Below are positions 40,367 through 49,036 of a stretch of DNA of 64,000 nt, piece after piece. The stretch lies in IMG/VR virus record IMGVR_UViG_3300009103_000003, positions 117,200-181,199 of that record; one strand, 5' to 3'. The first letter of the stretch is position 1, and every line of letters begins with the position of its first letter. Below the pieces are notes generated by a model, which searched no databases, was not told where the DNA came from, and saw only the letters and a list, made by a program, of their open reading frames with translations. Origin of the DNA: a virus. Made by a program: the position numbers and the translations under genes.

Positions 40367-41755
40367 ATGTCACATAAATTGAGAGTATTAAGGGAACAAA
40401 TCGAGCAGGCGGCTCGGAACAAGGAGCACGAAGGTGGGCTAGATCTAGTCAACCAGACTGAACTTGGTTCCGTAAAGTCTACGCTGGAAGCGGCTGTCGC
40501 TGAAGAGGCTAAAAAGCGCGGAGCGATGGACACTAAGATCCGAAAGGATTTTAAGGCTGCTGACGCTAAGATTACAGAGGCTTTTGGAGCCGCTGATGCA
40601 TCGCTTACTGAAAAGCTCGAAGAGCTTAGCGCGTCAATGGTGGAGCGGTTCGCGGGACTACAAGTTTCGTGGGTCGAATCTGTAGACGGTGCTTACAAGT
40701 ACGCTAGTGAGGCACCTGCCCCGCAGACCGGTGATCGTTTCATCGTCAAGCCACTTGGAGACTCACCAGCACAGCCTGAAGACCCCTTCAATGGTTACGC
40801 TGGGTACATCGCTCAGAAAACTGAGGGTGGTTGGGACTTGCAAGAGCAGCCAGAAGGGAACTGTGTCTACAATGACGCTTCCAATCTGGTCCAGTTAAGT
40901 ACTGGTGATCCGGCTACTGGCTTCGTTGACGTTGCCAAGTTTGTTGGTGAAGAGCTTGCTACTGATGCTGAGCTTAAAGCTGCGGTTGACTCCGCGAGAA
41001 AGGATGCTGCAACAGCTACTGCTGCTGTCGCTTCTGATCTTGAGGATGCGGAAGAGACGTTGCGTGCTGAGGCGGTGGCTGAGTTTGCTGCGGTGCGTAC
41101 TGAATCCAAAGAGGCCGATGCGGAACTTGGAAGGCAGATTGCGACAAATGCGAATCAGATCAATAAGAAGGTCGATGCCCATATCAAGAACTCCGGTAAG
41201 CTGAATGCGCAGCAGGATGCAAATATCCAGTTGAACAGTGACCGCACTCTTTCCAATAAGGGCAAGATTGAGAGTAATTACCAACAGGTGACCTCGCAGG
41301 CCGATAAGGACAGAGCGTTCAGTATGAGCATGGACAAAACGATCTTGAAGATCATGGATCGCAGGATTCATGAACTTGAGGACGCTTTGTACAGTTGGGA
41401 AACCATCTCTGGTGACGAGAAGTATGAATGTGACTTTGGCAGAAGTGAGCGACATAACTTTGTTATGCAGCCGCTATCCGCTGACGTTGTGTTCCGACTT
41501 CCCGATGAAGGTCGCTTCCATCGTGATAGAGACTACACCAAGGACCCTACAGTGGAGCGTTGCGAGCCTACGGGAAGATGTGATCTTGAGGGCAGTCAGA
41601 TTATTCTGAAGCTCACCAAGACTAATGGCTACTCTGTTACTGTTTCTGGTGGCAATATTGCCATTGACGGTAACACTGATGGGTACACGTTAGACCTTGA
41701 TGATGCCTGCGTTACCTTCATCCATGCTGGTGCAATGGGTTGGATCATGAAGTAA
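40367..41755 (+). CDS. Fibre-like virion protein, 462 residues
   Basis: Strong GAGGAGG site. Residues 30-95 and 205-330 are Ala/Glu/Lys-rich heptad-like coiled coil; residues 100-200 and 355-462 are beta-rich with a Gly-rich end (GNIAIDGNTDGYTLDL). This coil-beta alternation is typical of trimeric tail or neck fibres. The C-terminal beta domain would be the receptor- or carbohydrate-binding tip. No enzymatic motif. A strong terminator follows. Confidence 0.7.
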   Translation: MSHKLRVLREQIEQAARNKEHEGGLDLVNQTELGSVKSTLEAAVAEEAKKRGAMDTKIRKDFKAADAKITEAFGAADASLTEKLEELSASMVERFAGLQVSWVESVDGAYKYASEAPAPQTGDRFIVKPLGDSPAQPEDPFNGYAGYIAQKTEGGWDLQEQPEGNCVYNDASNLVQLSTGDPATGFVDVAKFVGEELATDAELKAAVDSARKDAATATAAVASDLEDAEETLRAEAVAEFAAVRTESKEADAELGRQIATNANQINKKVDAHIKNSGKLNAQQDANIQLNSDRTLSNKGKIESNYQQVTSQADKDRAFSMSMDKTILKIMDRRIHELEDALYSWETISGDEKYECDFGRSERHNFVMQPLSADVVFRLPDEGRFHRDRDYTKDPTVERCEPTGRCDLEGSQIILKLTKTNGYSVTVSGGNIAIDGNTDGYTLDLDDACVTFIHAGAMGWIMK

Positions 41756-41783
41756 TATAACCAAGTAATAGTTCTACTATTCG

Positions 41784-41817
41784 GGGCGGGGTGGCTTATG
41801 CTGCCCCGTCCTTTTTT
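41784..41817 (+). terminator. Intrinsic terminator of the plus-strand block
   Basis: A 12-bp GC-rich stem with TTAT loop (41784-41811) followed by TTTTTT. It ends the 32.5-41.8 kb block. Confidence 0.85.
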
Positions 41818-41826
41818 GTGCTAGGT

Positions 41827-41853
41827 AAAAAAAGCCGGGGGATTGCTCCCCCG
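41827..41853 (-). terminator. Intrinsic terminator of the minus-strand block
   Basis: CGGGGGA/TCCCCCG stem with a 4-base loop; on the minus strand it is followed by seven T (41827-41833). It faces the plus terminator back to back. Confidence 0.85.
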
Positions 41854-41905
41854 ACTTCCGACAAACGGCGTTCTTTATAAGCAGCATGACCTGCTCACCG
41901 CTCGT

Positions 41906-42025
41906 CTACATGCAGAACATCAACACGGTGAACACATACAGACCCACCATGATAAAGCATGCCCCGCCAAGCTCCTGCCAGAATGTTTTAGGGTCCTCTC
42001 GGTAAAGCTCCAGTAGCTCTTTCAT
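41906..42025 (-). CDS. Small membrane protein, 39 residues
   Basis: MKELLELYREDPKTFW followed by a hydrophobic segment (CFIMVGLYVFTVLMFCM). GAGGTG ribosome site overlaps the upstream stop. Two Cys and several Met in the membrane part. Function unknown; the size is holin-like. Confidence 0.6.
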   Translation of the reverse strand: MKELLELYREDPKTFWQELGGACFIMVGLYVFTVLMFCM

Positions 42026-42027
42026 AG

Positions 42028-42618
42028 CTACACCTCGTGGTGGTCAGCAACCACTCGCCATTCAGACCAGTAGCTGTTGATTACCTCAGCGCGACTCCGA
42101 ATCTCATTAGCATCCCACTCCAAGGCTTCCTTGTTCCCACCAGCGAGGTTGGAAACGAAGCGGTGAGTCGTCAGCGGAGACTGGGGACCGGCGAAGGCGA
42201 GAACGGCGACGATGACATGGGTAACCCCGTCACACTGCATTGCAGCATTCTCAGGGGCTAACACATCCACCTCCGGGTCAGCCGCGTAGGCATCCCAGGT
42301 GTAGACGATAGCTGCAACACCATCCGCATCAGCCGCATGGGCGCGGTGAAGATAGCAGTTAACCTCACCGCGATGTTCACGGACAACGAAGTGCTCGACC
42401 GGTTGACCTTCCACCCGACCAACACCGGCGGACACCATGCTGACAGCGGCCTCGGGGAGTTGCACAAAGTGTTGCCCCTCAACACGGTCACCAGAAGTGT
42501 CGTGTGACTGAAGGGCCTCATCAACCACAGCGAGAAAGTCGCCTTGGTTCATGACACGAGTGCCGATTACGTTATTACCAAAAGCAGAACAAATAGAACT
42601 GATTCCAAACTTAGTCAT
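42028..42618 (-). CDS. Hypothetical protein, 196 residues (weak DUF3228-like pattern)
   Basis: Start has CTAGGAGGG upstream. The layout (GDFLAVVDEALQS..., VEGQPVEHFVVREHRGEV, PLTTHRFVSNLAGG, YWSEWRVV) loosely follows the uncharacterised DUF3228 family, including the closing helix-strand end. Match is weak. No catalytic motif. Confidence 0.6.
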   Translation of the reverse strand: MTKFGISSICSAFGNNVIGTRVMNQGDFLAVVDEALQSHDTSGDRVEGQHFVQLPEAAVSMVSAGVGRVEGQPVEHFVVREHRGEVNCYLHRAHAADADGVAAIVYTWDAYAADPEVDVLAPENAAMQCDGVTHVIVAVLAFAGPQSPLTTHRFVSNLAGGNKEALEWDANEIRSRAEVINSYWSEWRVVADHHEV

Positions 42619-42659
42619 AGTTTCCCTCCTAGGAAAGTAAGTGTGCTTCTTGCACAACT

Positions 42660-42667
42660 CTTATACC
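42660..42667 (-). promoter_or_regulatory. GGTATAAG promoter-like element
   Basis: CTTATACC on the plus strand, 42 bases upstream of the 42618 start, with the same TGGGTATAAGA context as 15180. Confidence 0.55.
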
Positions 42668-42677
42668 CAGGGTGTTA

Positions 42678-42884
42678 CTACTTTTTGCAGGGCTTGTCAG
42701 GGCGGTCTTTGTCCCAACCAAGTTCTTTCCAGGCTCTCAGTAAAGCCCGACAGAGAAGGACAATGAAGGCATTCTTATCCGTGAAGATGTTTAGTTCTCT
42801 GAGACTTGCTTTGCGCATCCATGCCTTGACTTCTTTTTCGGTAATAATTTCTTCTGGCACTGGGCCTGTGTCTGGACGGCGCAT
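42678..42884 (-). CDS. Hypothetical protein, 68 residues
   Basis: Basic helical protein (KAWMRKASLRELNIFTDK). Not recognised. Confidence 0.6.
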   Translation of the reverse strand: MRRPDTGPVPEEIITEKEVKAWMRKASLRELNIFTDKNAFIVLLCRALLRAWKELGWDKDRPDKPCKK

Positions 42885-42911
42885 TTTTGGTCCTTATGGT
42901 TTACTATCCTT

Positions 42912-44090
42912 CTACCAGCACTCATCGTTAAAGATTGTGGCTAAGTCATCTTCCATGTCTGCTGAAGATCCAAGGTAGTAGATATCTCCACCCGTGTCAT
43001 CAGCGATATTATCAAATTGACTGGTGTATGTCGGTGTAATAAATCCAAAGAATGTTATATCTTCAGATACCAGTTCATTCGCTACATCTGTTTCGGTTAG
43101 CTCTGGGGACACGTAGCTTTGCGCTGCCTCGTCTGTAAATAGGACTACGTATTTCCTGGTGTCACCCCCGCGCCACGAGAGCCCAAGGTCACCATTAGAT
43201 GCTGTATACAGCGCGTCGTAGCTTGCCTCAGCGCCCCCGCCAGTCGTGGTCATTGTCGCTAGTGTGGTCACGAATGTGGCGGCGTCAGTGAAGTCTAGCA
43301 GGACTTCCACTGCGTCTGTTCCGGGTGTATGAGGTATACCAACTACAGCGAATTGGAATTCGGGCACCCCGGTGAAGGATGCAGCGAATAGTTGCGCCGC
43401 ATTTGCTACGCTTGCGAAGTGCGTACCCATCGAACCGGACCTGTCTATTACGAAAACTATATCTACTTCCTCGCCCTCATTTAGGTCCTCGTCAATAAAC
43501 CCATCACAGTCGTTGTCTTTCTCGTCACATATTTCCTCTGTAGGAAGCTGCTCATTCGCACATACCTCCTCACCTTGCGAGCAAACCCAAACACCCGCAT
43601 GACACTCAGTGTTTGGTGCGAGAAGATCGTCTAGGTCTCCTGTGTAACATGTTTCGGTAATAGCTATCCCGTCGTCAACGAGACCGTTGCAGTCGTCATC
43701 TAACCCGTTGCAGGTCTCCTCAAATCCCCCGATGGCCCCCACGCAGGCAATACCACCATTGGTACACATGTATACACCACTAGAGCATTCCCCAATGTCC
43801 ACACCACAGCTTTGCCCATCGTCCTCGTCTAGAACGTAGTCGTCTACTGTCCCATTGCAGTCATTATCGAGGCCGTCACAATATTCATCATCGGGCAGAA
43901 CCTCATTATTACAGCTAATAATTTGTTCATTTTCGCATATGGGGTACCCGGACTTACATTCGCCTACGTTTTCTGTCTCTGGTGGGCCGGTATAACAGGG
44001 TTGGTGGCAGCGCAGACTATGGAGGGTATACTCCTCCTGACAGCCTGCCGAGACCAGTAATATTCCAACTATTACTAAAACTCTCCCCAT
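42912..44090 (-). CDS. Lipoprotein with MopE-type repeats and von Willebrand A domain
   Basis: A lipoprotein signal peptide ends at LVSAGC (C17). Residues 18-205 are Cys/Asp-rich with three CxxxDxDC repeats (71-84, 127-140, 188-201), the metal-binding motif seen in MopE-like proteins that abound in Myxococcota. Residues 210-390 form a vWA domain with a full MIDAS motif DRSGSMG (216-222). Such proteins are cell-surface or periplasmic, hold Ca and bind ligands. In a phage it may alter the infected cell surface, or have been acquired from the host. The remaining signal is typical of a bacterial, not phage, protein. Confidence 0.85.
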   Translation of the reverse strand: MGRVLVIVGILLVSAGCQEEYTLHSLRCHQPCYTGPPETENVGECKSGYPICENEQIISCNNEVLPDDEYCDGLDNDCNGTVDDYVLDEDDGQSCGVDIGECSSGVYMCTNGGIACVGAIGGFEETCNGLDDDCNGLVDDGIAITETCYTGDLDDLLAPNTECHAGVWVCSQGEEVCANEQLPTEEICDEKDNDCDGFIDEDLNEGEEVDIVFVIDRSGSMGTHFASVANAAQLFAASFTGVPEFQFAVVGIPHTPGTDAVEVLLDFTDAATFVTTLATMTTTGGGAEASYDALYTASNGDLGLSWRGGDTRKYVVLFTDEAAQSYVSPELTETDVANELVSEDITFFGFITPTYTSQFDNIADDTGGDIYYLGSSADMEDDLATIFNDECW

Positions 44091-44158
44091 ACTCTAAATG
44101 ATATAGCAAGTAATAAGTCATGAAGAAGATCAGTAATAAATAAAAAAATAGAAAGGGA

Positions 44159-44180
44159 GGCCAGCACAAAAGTGCTGACC
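44159..44180 (-). terminator. Terminator candidate
   Basis: CAGCAC/GTGCTG with an AAAA loop; on the minus strand a T-rich run follows about eight bases later (44142-44149). It lies in the gap between the phosphatase and the lipoprotein gene. Confidence 0.5.
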
Positions 44181-44222
44181 CCCCTTGGGGTGCCCGGACG
44201 GGCGTTAGGCGGGGAGGGGAGG

Positions 44223-44996
44223 TTAGTCCGCTAGGATGGGAGGGCAGTACTCCTTGCCCGCTGGGACTGTGACGAATTCCCTCTGAGAAAGTAGCGAGCC
44301 TCGAATAATGGCCGCGCACAGGTTACCCCCGTGAACACAGCCAAGATCAATTCCCGTTGCGTGCTCAAAGTACTCAGGACCATCCTTCAACCAGGGCTGG
44401 TGGCCGAAGTACACATGGCCAAATCGACCATCATACTTTTCACACCAGAACTTGTCTCCAGATTGCTCCTGTCCGAAAGGAATCATCACACCCTCGTCAT
44501 TAATATAACGGATATACATGCTTCGTAGTACCCGCTTCTTATTCTTCCCGACGAGGTCACTTGGGTCTTCAGGAAGCTCCGCGACGGTAGGGGTTATCCC
44601 ACCATGCACCACAACAATCCCAAGTTCAGGCCGAACCGCATAGGGTACAACCTTATCCCGAAGCCAGTCACGGAGTTCGAGGTCAGCGTGCTCCATGATC
44701 TTGGCAAGCTCATCCGACCCCTTCATCTCCATAGCCTTCACCGCGTCACCGGCTTCAGCCTTCTTCCAGAACCTGAAGTTCTTGTTCTCGTGGTTGCCCT
44801 CCACGATTGTGACCTTTAGGTCTTCCGATAGCTGTCTGACGTATCGAAGAGTTTGAACACTGTGAGGGCCTTTATCAACGAGGTCTCCCACGAAGATGAT
44901 CTCCTCCACTGTGTCTGTCTTCCTGCGGACTTCCGGCAAAAGAGCAGCAAGCTCCTCCAGACATCCATGAACATCACCAATAATAACTGTTGCCAT
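44223..44996 (-). CDS. PPP-family phosphoesterase
   Basis: Contains GDVHGC (7-12), GDLVDKGP (37-44), GNHE (67-70), HGG and GHQPW, the complete metal-ligand set of the PPP family, which includes protein serine/threonine phosphatases and ApaH/PrpE-type nucleoside polyphosphatases. The 257-residue length and phage context resemble the lambda protein phosphatase group. Substrate cannot be told apart here. Confidence 0.9.
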   Translation of the reverse strand: MATVIIGDVHGCLEELAALLPEVRRKTDTVEEIIFVGDLVDKGPHSVQTLRYVRQLSEDLKVTIVEGNHENKNFRFWKKAEAGDAVKAMEMKGSDELAKIMEHADLELRDWLRDKVVPYAVRPELGIVVVHGGITPTVAELPEDPSDLVGKNKKRVLRSMYIRYINDEGVMIPFGQEQSGDKFWCEKYDGRFGHVYFGHQPWLKDGPEYFEHATGIDLGCVHGGNLCAAIIRGSLLSQREFVTVPAGKEYCPPILAD

Positions 44997-44998
44997 AA

Positions 44999-45493
44999 CT
45001 AACTCCTTCTACCCATGTAATACATGAATATAGATTGACTCGACTGTGTCGAGGCGGTTTTGATTTGTGTGGTCAGATGTCCACGGTTTGTGAAAAGGGT
45101 GAATAGCCAAGTACTGATAGTGAACTCGGCCTTTCGCTCCCTGAGAGCCCTTACGGGCAGAATAGATAGTTCTTTATGCTCCCCAGGCCACGCAACTATG
45201 GGGAGGTCGTAGTCACAGAGTCTTTCGTTTTTGTCGTACCACCCAACTTTTGTTTGCTTGTGAGAGCCATGCCCAAAGGCAATAGGTCTAGAACCAATGA
45301 GATCCCCAAGGTCAGACGATGGTTGGGCTGGGGAACCCAGAAAAAGTTTCTGGGACCGTGGAGAATAACTAGGGACTAACCAGAGATGCTGACACTTATT
45401 GGTTCTCATTGAGAACGTAATGTCATTATTTTCCTGTTCGGACACATAGAAGTACTTCAACACTTCGTCAGACTCAAAGCAGTAGGTTGGCAT
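44999..45493 (-). CDS. Hypothetical protein, 164 residues
   Basis: MPTYCFESDEVLKYFYVSEQ start with a weak ribosome site. Beta-rich middle with a GHGSHK segment. Ends basic and Ser-rich. Not recognised. Confidence 0.55.
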   Translation of the reverse strand: MPTYCFESDEVLKYFYVSEQENNDITFSMRTNKCQHLWLVPSYSPRSQKLFLGSPAQPSSDLGDLIGSRPIAFGHGSHKQTKVGWYDKNERLCDYDLPIVAWPGEHKELSILPVRALRERKAEFTISTWLFTLFTNRGHLTTQIKTASTQSSQSIFMYYMGRRS

Positions 45494-45522
45494 GTGTCTT
45501 TTCCCGGTAATAGAATAAACAA

Positions 45523-45577
45523 GTGGGGGGAGGTACTCGGGGGGACTCGCGTCCCCGATTCCGAATACCTCCCCCAC
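45523..45577 (-). terminator. Large GC-rich stem-loop, terminator-like
   Basis: GTGGGGGGAGGTA pairs with TACCTCCCCCAC, with an inner CGGGGGGA/TCCCCG helix, between the 45600 and 44999 genes. T-rich sequence follows on the minus strand. Confidence 0.6.
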
Positions 45578-45599
45578 GTGGCCCCCCATAGGGCCGGTA

Positions 45600-46055
45600 C
45601 TACCGCCTTGCGAAAGTGCGGTTTGTGCGGCTTCCGCACGCAACGCTCAGCAGGTCGTTGTCCTCTCGCCTAATCCAATCGAACGAAGAGCGGATGTCCG
45701 CAGCTTCGATTGGATCAAGACGACGACCGCTGTGAACCCAGTCACGGAGAAGACGACGCTTGTCGTAGTCGTCGTCCATCGCTTCAATGCGGTCCACGAG
45801 AAGACGGGAAGACGAACGTCCCGCCAGAGCATCCATAAGACCCTCAAAAGAGGGCTTCAGGTTGGCAGCTTCTGCTTGCCGCTCCCGGATTTCCTGGAGG
45901 AGCGCCTCACGACGAGCCGCATCGCGCTTGGCCTGGAGACGACGAGCCTCGGGACCACCCGCTTTTTCATCCAGGACAGAGATACCAACAGCAGCGGCCA
46001 AGAAGGCCAGGAATCCACCAGCGATTGCAAGATTTTCTTTAGTCTCGGTTTTCAT
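45600..46055 (-). CDS. Membrane-anchored helical protein, 151 residues
   Basis: An N-terminal membrane segment (about 9-28) then an Arg/Ala/Glu-rich coiled coil (about 35-75) and a helical C-terminus. Not recognised; layout is like phage inner-membrane lysis accessory proteins. Confidence 0.65.
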   Translation of the reverse strand: MKTETKENLAIAGGFLAFLAAAVGISVLDEKAGGPEARRLQAKRDAARREALLQEIRERQAEAANLKPSFEGLMDALAGRSSSRLLVDRIEAMDDDYDKRRLLRDWVHSGRRLDPIEAADIRSSFDWIRREDNDLLSVACGSRTNRTFARR

Positions 46056-46113
46056 AACAGTCCCCTTAAAGGAAATAGGTTTTTCGGAAGGAGGTAATCC
46101 TCCCTTCACTATT

Positions 46114-46121
46114 CTTATCCC
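46114..46121 (-). promoter_or_regulatory. Promoter-like element, variant GGGATAAG
   Basis: CTTATCCC on the plus strand, 58 bases upstream of the 46055 start; followed by the same ATAAGAA pattern as perfect copies. Confidence 0.45.
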
Positions 46122-46184
46122 TAAAAAGAGTCCCTGTTTTGCACGTAAAAAAGAGGGCAATCCTTGCCCTTCTTTCTTGTGGGA

Positions 46185-46487
46185 TTAGAGACTCCCCGTT
46201 TTGGCAATCTCTTTTCTTTCCTCTTTCGTTAGCCAAGAACCCTTCTCCCTTCGGCGGCGCTCAGACTTTATGAAGGTTTGTAAATAGTCCACCATCTCAA
46301 ATAGGGCTCTTGGATTTAGCTCCAGCCCTTCCTCAAAAGGAGCATCACTCATTCTCCCATCTGGCTTTGCATCCGCTAGCAATTGGGACCAGACAAAGTA
46401 GAGGACTTCTTCTAACGCGAAGATTTCTCCGTCCTTGAGATTCATGAATTTGTGATACTTATGTTTGTGTATTTCGGGGTTGTACAT
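46185..46487 (-). CDS. Hypothetical protein, 100 residues
   Basis: MYNPEIHKHKYHKFMNLKDG with AGGAGG site. His-rich start, helical body, basic C-terminus. Not recognised. Confidence 0.65.
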   Translation of the reverse strand: MYNPEIHKHKYHKFMNLKDGEIFALEEVLYFVWSQLLADAKPDGRMSDAPFEEGLELNPRALFEMVDYLQTFIKSERRRREKGSWLTKEERKEIAKTGSL

Positions 46488-46527
46488 TGTTCCTCCTTGT
46501 GGGTGCCAAAGGCTCCCCAGCACAGTT

Positions 46528-46535
46528 CTTATCTC
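46528..46535 (-). promoter_or_regulatory. Promoter-like element, variant GAGATAAG
   Basis: CTTATCTC on the plus strand, 40 bases upstream of the 46487 start. Confidence 0.4.
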
Positions 46536-46636
46536 AAAAAAGATTAGGACTATTGCGGGTAAAAAAAGGGAGCACTTGGCCCCCTTTTCCGCCCCACTTA
46601 TGCGAGGGACTCGCGTCTCGTAATCCACATCGACGC

Positions 46637-46858
46637 TTAGCCGTTCTCGTAGTCTTCGTATCCTTCATGGAGTCCTTCGATGTACCCCTCTCGAAAATTC
46701 GCATCGCTTAGCAATAGGAGGAATATTGAGATTCCCCCCACCGCCGATACAGAAAGCCTCAGCCCCAATTCCGGAGTGGGGAAGAAAGCAAAAACAATTA
46801 ACGAGATAAAGGCCACAACGTGCAGACTCACTAGGAATCCAAAAGTATTAATGTTCAT
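46637..46858 (-). CDS. Membrane protein, 73 residues
   Basis: Two hydrophobic segments (about 5-27 and 33-51) with an acidic C-terminal tail (GYIEGLHEGYEDYENG). GGAGG site. Could be a holin-class protein; not recognised. Confidence 0.65.
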   Translation of the reverse strand: MNINTFGFLVSLHVVAFISLIVFAFFPTPELGLRLSVSAVGGISIFLLLLSDANFREGYIEGLHEGYEDYENG

Positions 46859-46877
46859 GATAAACACCTCCATAATA

Positions 46878-46885
46878 CTTATTCC
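46878..46885 (-). promoter_or_regulatory. Promoter-like element, variant GGAATAAG
   Basis: CTTATTCC on the plus strand, 20 bases upstream of the 46858 start. Its close spacing makes it less certain than the others. Confidence 0.35.
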
Positions 46886-46962
46886 AAAAAGTAAGGGCGA
46901 CTCTGCGTTAACAGAGCCGCCCCATTAGGAAGCTTCTAATCCGACAATATTTGGGAAGGGGG

Positions 46963-47403
46963 TTAATGCACCATCGGGTTTAGAAGCCACATTGCATTAC
47001 GGAGGAAGAAGTCTTTATCCGATTCCTCATCTGAGGGGGTAACGGCTTCTAGCTCCTCTATATTCTGATCGGAATCAGAATAAACAATATCTTGAAGCTC
47101 TGCGTCTGTAAGCGTCCCCTTCCGCGCAAACAAGCAAGGCTCAAATAAAGTAAGAAGCGACTCTTCTTCGGTATCACCCATTATAGGCACGAGGAATTTC
47201 TTTTTTGGGCTATCAACTCCGTAAAAGAGAACTCTGTCCTCATGGGCGAACATAAGGTACGTCGTGTAACTATCGGGGCTCTCGTACTCCTTGTAGCCGT
47301 ATTTTACTGCTGAGGAGAAGGTATACCTCATAAAAGGCGCAACTGAAGCCAGTGTGTAGTCTTCGATGTCGTTTAGCGTGTTTTTTACATCAGGGTCCCG
47401 CAT
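46963..47403 (-). CDS. Hypothetical protein, 146 residues
   Basis: Alpha/beta with a Tyr/Phe-rich N-terminal half and an acidic C-terminal half (EELEAVTPSDEESDKDF). Not recognised. Confidence 0.65.
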   Translation of the reverse strand: MRDPDVKNTLNDIEDYTLASVAPFMRYTFSSAVKYGYKEYESPDSYTTYLMFAHEDRVLFYGVDSPKKKFLVPIMGDTEEESLLTLFEPCLFARKGTLTDAELQDIVYSDSDQNIEELEAVTPSDEESDKDFFLRNAMWLLNPMVH

Positions 47404-47465
47404 AAGCACTGCCTCCTATTACTAGTTTATTAGACAGTTCGATGGGGACGAAGACCTGCCAAATG

Positions 47466-47639
47466 TTATTTTTGCCCAATAGTACTTTTGAGGAAGGGGG
47501 TGCCCTTTTTCATGCAAGTCTTCTCCCTCTCCTTTTCTTTTTTCCATACCTCACCGGTAGTGGCGTCTTCCCCATAGAGAGCTATGAGGTAATCGAGGTA
47601 CTCAAATTTTCCACCAAAGTTTTTTAGCTTCTCAGTCAT
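47466..47639 (-). CDS. Small basic protein, 57 residues
   Basis: Reads MTEKLKNFGGKFEYLDYL to KSTIGQK, with a Lys/Glu-rich centre. Its ATG overlaps the stop of the next upstream gene. No family recognised. Confidence 0.55.
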   Translation of the reverse strand: MTEKLKNFGGKFEYLDYLIALYGEDATTGEVWKKEKEREKTCMKKGTPFLKSTIGQK

Positions 47640-48147
47640 CATTAGTTGTCTCCGCTGGTTTCATTATTTTTAATAGTTCTAGTTGTCTAGGTGACTTAAC
47701 CTGAAAGTCTGTCCCAAGCCGCACCCCGTGCCTGTGCTTCAGCATCATCCTGGCAGTATTCCAGTGAACGGGGCCATCCTCATCGGTTGGGTATTCATGC
47801 CCCAGGTGCTCGTATAGGTTTTTCCACCCGCTATTTGACTTGTCTACGTTCTCGTCTTCGTAGCGCCATGCTTCACCGAATTCACCTTCGTATTTCGCAT
47901 CAGCTAGAAAGATATTGTCTTTGTTCACCAGGGTGGTCCACCAATCATCGTGTGTATCCAAAGAGCTTCTAGTGCTGACGACATAGACCGCGTATCCATC
48001 CTCCAGCGCTTTCTCTATGGAGCCTGTTGAGGAGAACTTAGCCTTCCTTCCGTCCCCGGTTTCGATCTCTGCCATCACTGGTAGCCCTATCTTTGGGTAC
48101 CAAGATCGGAATATCTCTGATGTGGTCAGTACTGCGATTTTTTCCAT
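47632..48147 (-). CDS. Hypothetical protein, 171 residues
   Basis: MEKIAVLTTSEIFRSWYPK with CGGAGG upstream. Trp/Asp-rich middle and a basic, helical C-terminus. A Rossmann-like start (KIAVLTTSE) is possible but no nucleotide loop is seen. Confidence 0.65.
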   Translation of the reverse strand: MEKIAVLTTSEIFRSWYPKIGLPVMAEIETGDGRKAKFSSTGSIEKALEDGYAVYVVSTRSSLDTHDDWWTTLVNKDNIFLADAKYEGEFGEAWRYEDENVDKSNSGWKNLYEHLGHEYPTDEDGPVHWNTARMMLKHRHGVRLGTDFQVKSPRQLELLKIMKPAETTNDD

Positions 48148-48330
48148 TGTCGTTCCTCCGTTGTCATTAAGTATATCTTGCCCACCCGTTATGTCACAAA
48201 AATAGGGTTCAAGCACCTATTGGGCGAAAAAATAAAGAAGCCCAAAAAATTAATTATTACCGTATTCCTCTTACATTTATTACCGATGTAATGTGTGTAT
48301 TAGGAAGGGCTCCAAAGAGAGTTCATAGGG

Positions 48331-48639
48331 ATGACAGGAATATGGAAACGAGGAGAAGAGCCTCCAAATTTGTTTGAACGAGGAACCAGAGTTCGCTTTC
48401 TGAAAGAGATCCAAGTCGGCCAACCATTTGGCGACTTTGGCGACCTTGTCAGCTTGCGGATATTAGCAGGCGCTACCGGAACCATCTTGAGCGTATTCCC
48501 AAAGGTGTATGTATCAATCGATCCTAGTGACGCCAACCCATATGACATTGAGAAGATTGAGGTCCATAGAAGCGCTCTGAGCGACGGAATGGCACCTCTT
48601 AGAGACGACGGAAAGGCAGACCTGAAGTTGGTGACTTAA
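48331..48639 (+). CDS. Hypothetical small barrel-like protein, 102 residues
   Basis: ERGTRVRFLKEIQVG, ILAGATGTILSVFPKVYVSI is a KOW/SH3-like strand pattern. Plus-strand pair with the next gene. Weak ribosome site. Not recognised. Confidence 0.55.
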   Translation: MTGIWKRGEEPPNLFERGTRVRFLKEIQVGQPFGDFGDLVSLRILAGATGTILSVFPKVYVSIDPSDANPYDIEKIEVHRSALSDGMAPLRDDGKADLKLVT

Positions 48640-48640
48640 T

Positions 48641-48985
48641 ATGTTTAGTAATAGTGGTAAGACTCATTGTGAGAAGCGTGGAATTGACTTACGCATACCA
48701 CTCCTTCATGTGCTTAATTTATTTGACGGGGTATTAACTCTTTACTTTCTTCGTTGGGGCGTCGAGGAGTTGAACCCTTTGATGGCCCATGCGTACGCCG
48801 TAAGCCCACACCTATTTTTAATAGTCAAGGTTGTTGTTGTATCTGCCTGTTTAGGCTTTCTGGACAAGAACCTCAGCAAATCAAAGAGGTGGGTCATTAC
48901 CGCCATATTGGGTGTGTACACCGCAGTAATCTGTTGGCATATTTGCGGTATGCTTATGTTGTGGGATGGGTGGCACCCAGGGTAA
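48641..48985 (+). CDS. Membrane protein with DUF5658-like pattern, 114 residues
   Basis: Three hydrophobic segments and the motif LNLFDGVLTLYFLRWGVEEL followed by NPLM match the DUF5658 small membrane family of unknown function. It begins one base after the preceding stop. Confidence 0.7.
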   Translation: MFSNSGKTHCEKRGIDLRIPLLHVLNLFDGVLTLYFLRWGVEELNPLMAHAYAVSPHLFLIVKVVVVSACLGFLDKNLSKSKRWVITAILGVYTAVICWHICGMLMLWDGWHPG

Positions 48986-49036
48986 AATGAGAAATAAAAC
49001 CCCTAGGCACAGCCCACCCCACAACAGGCAAAGTGA

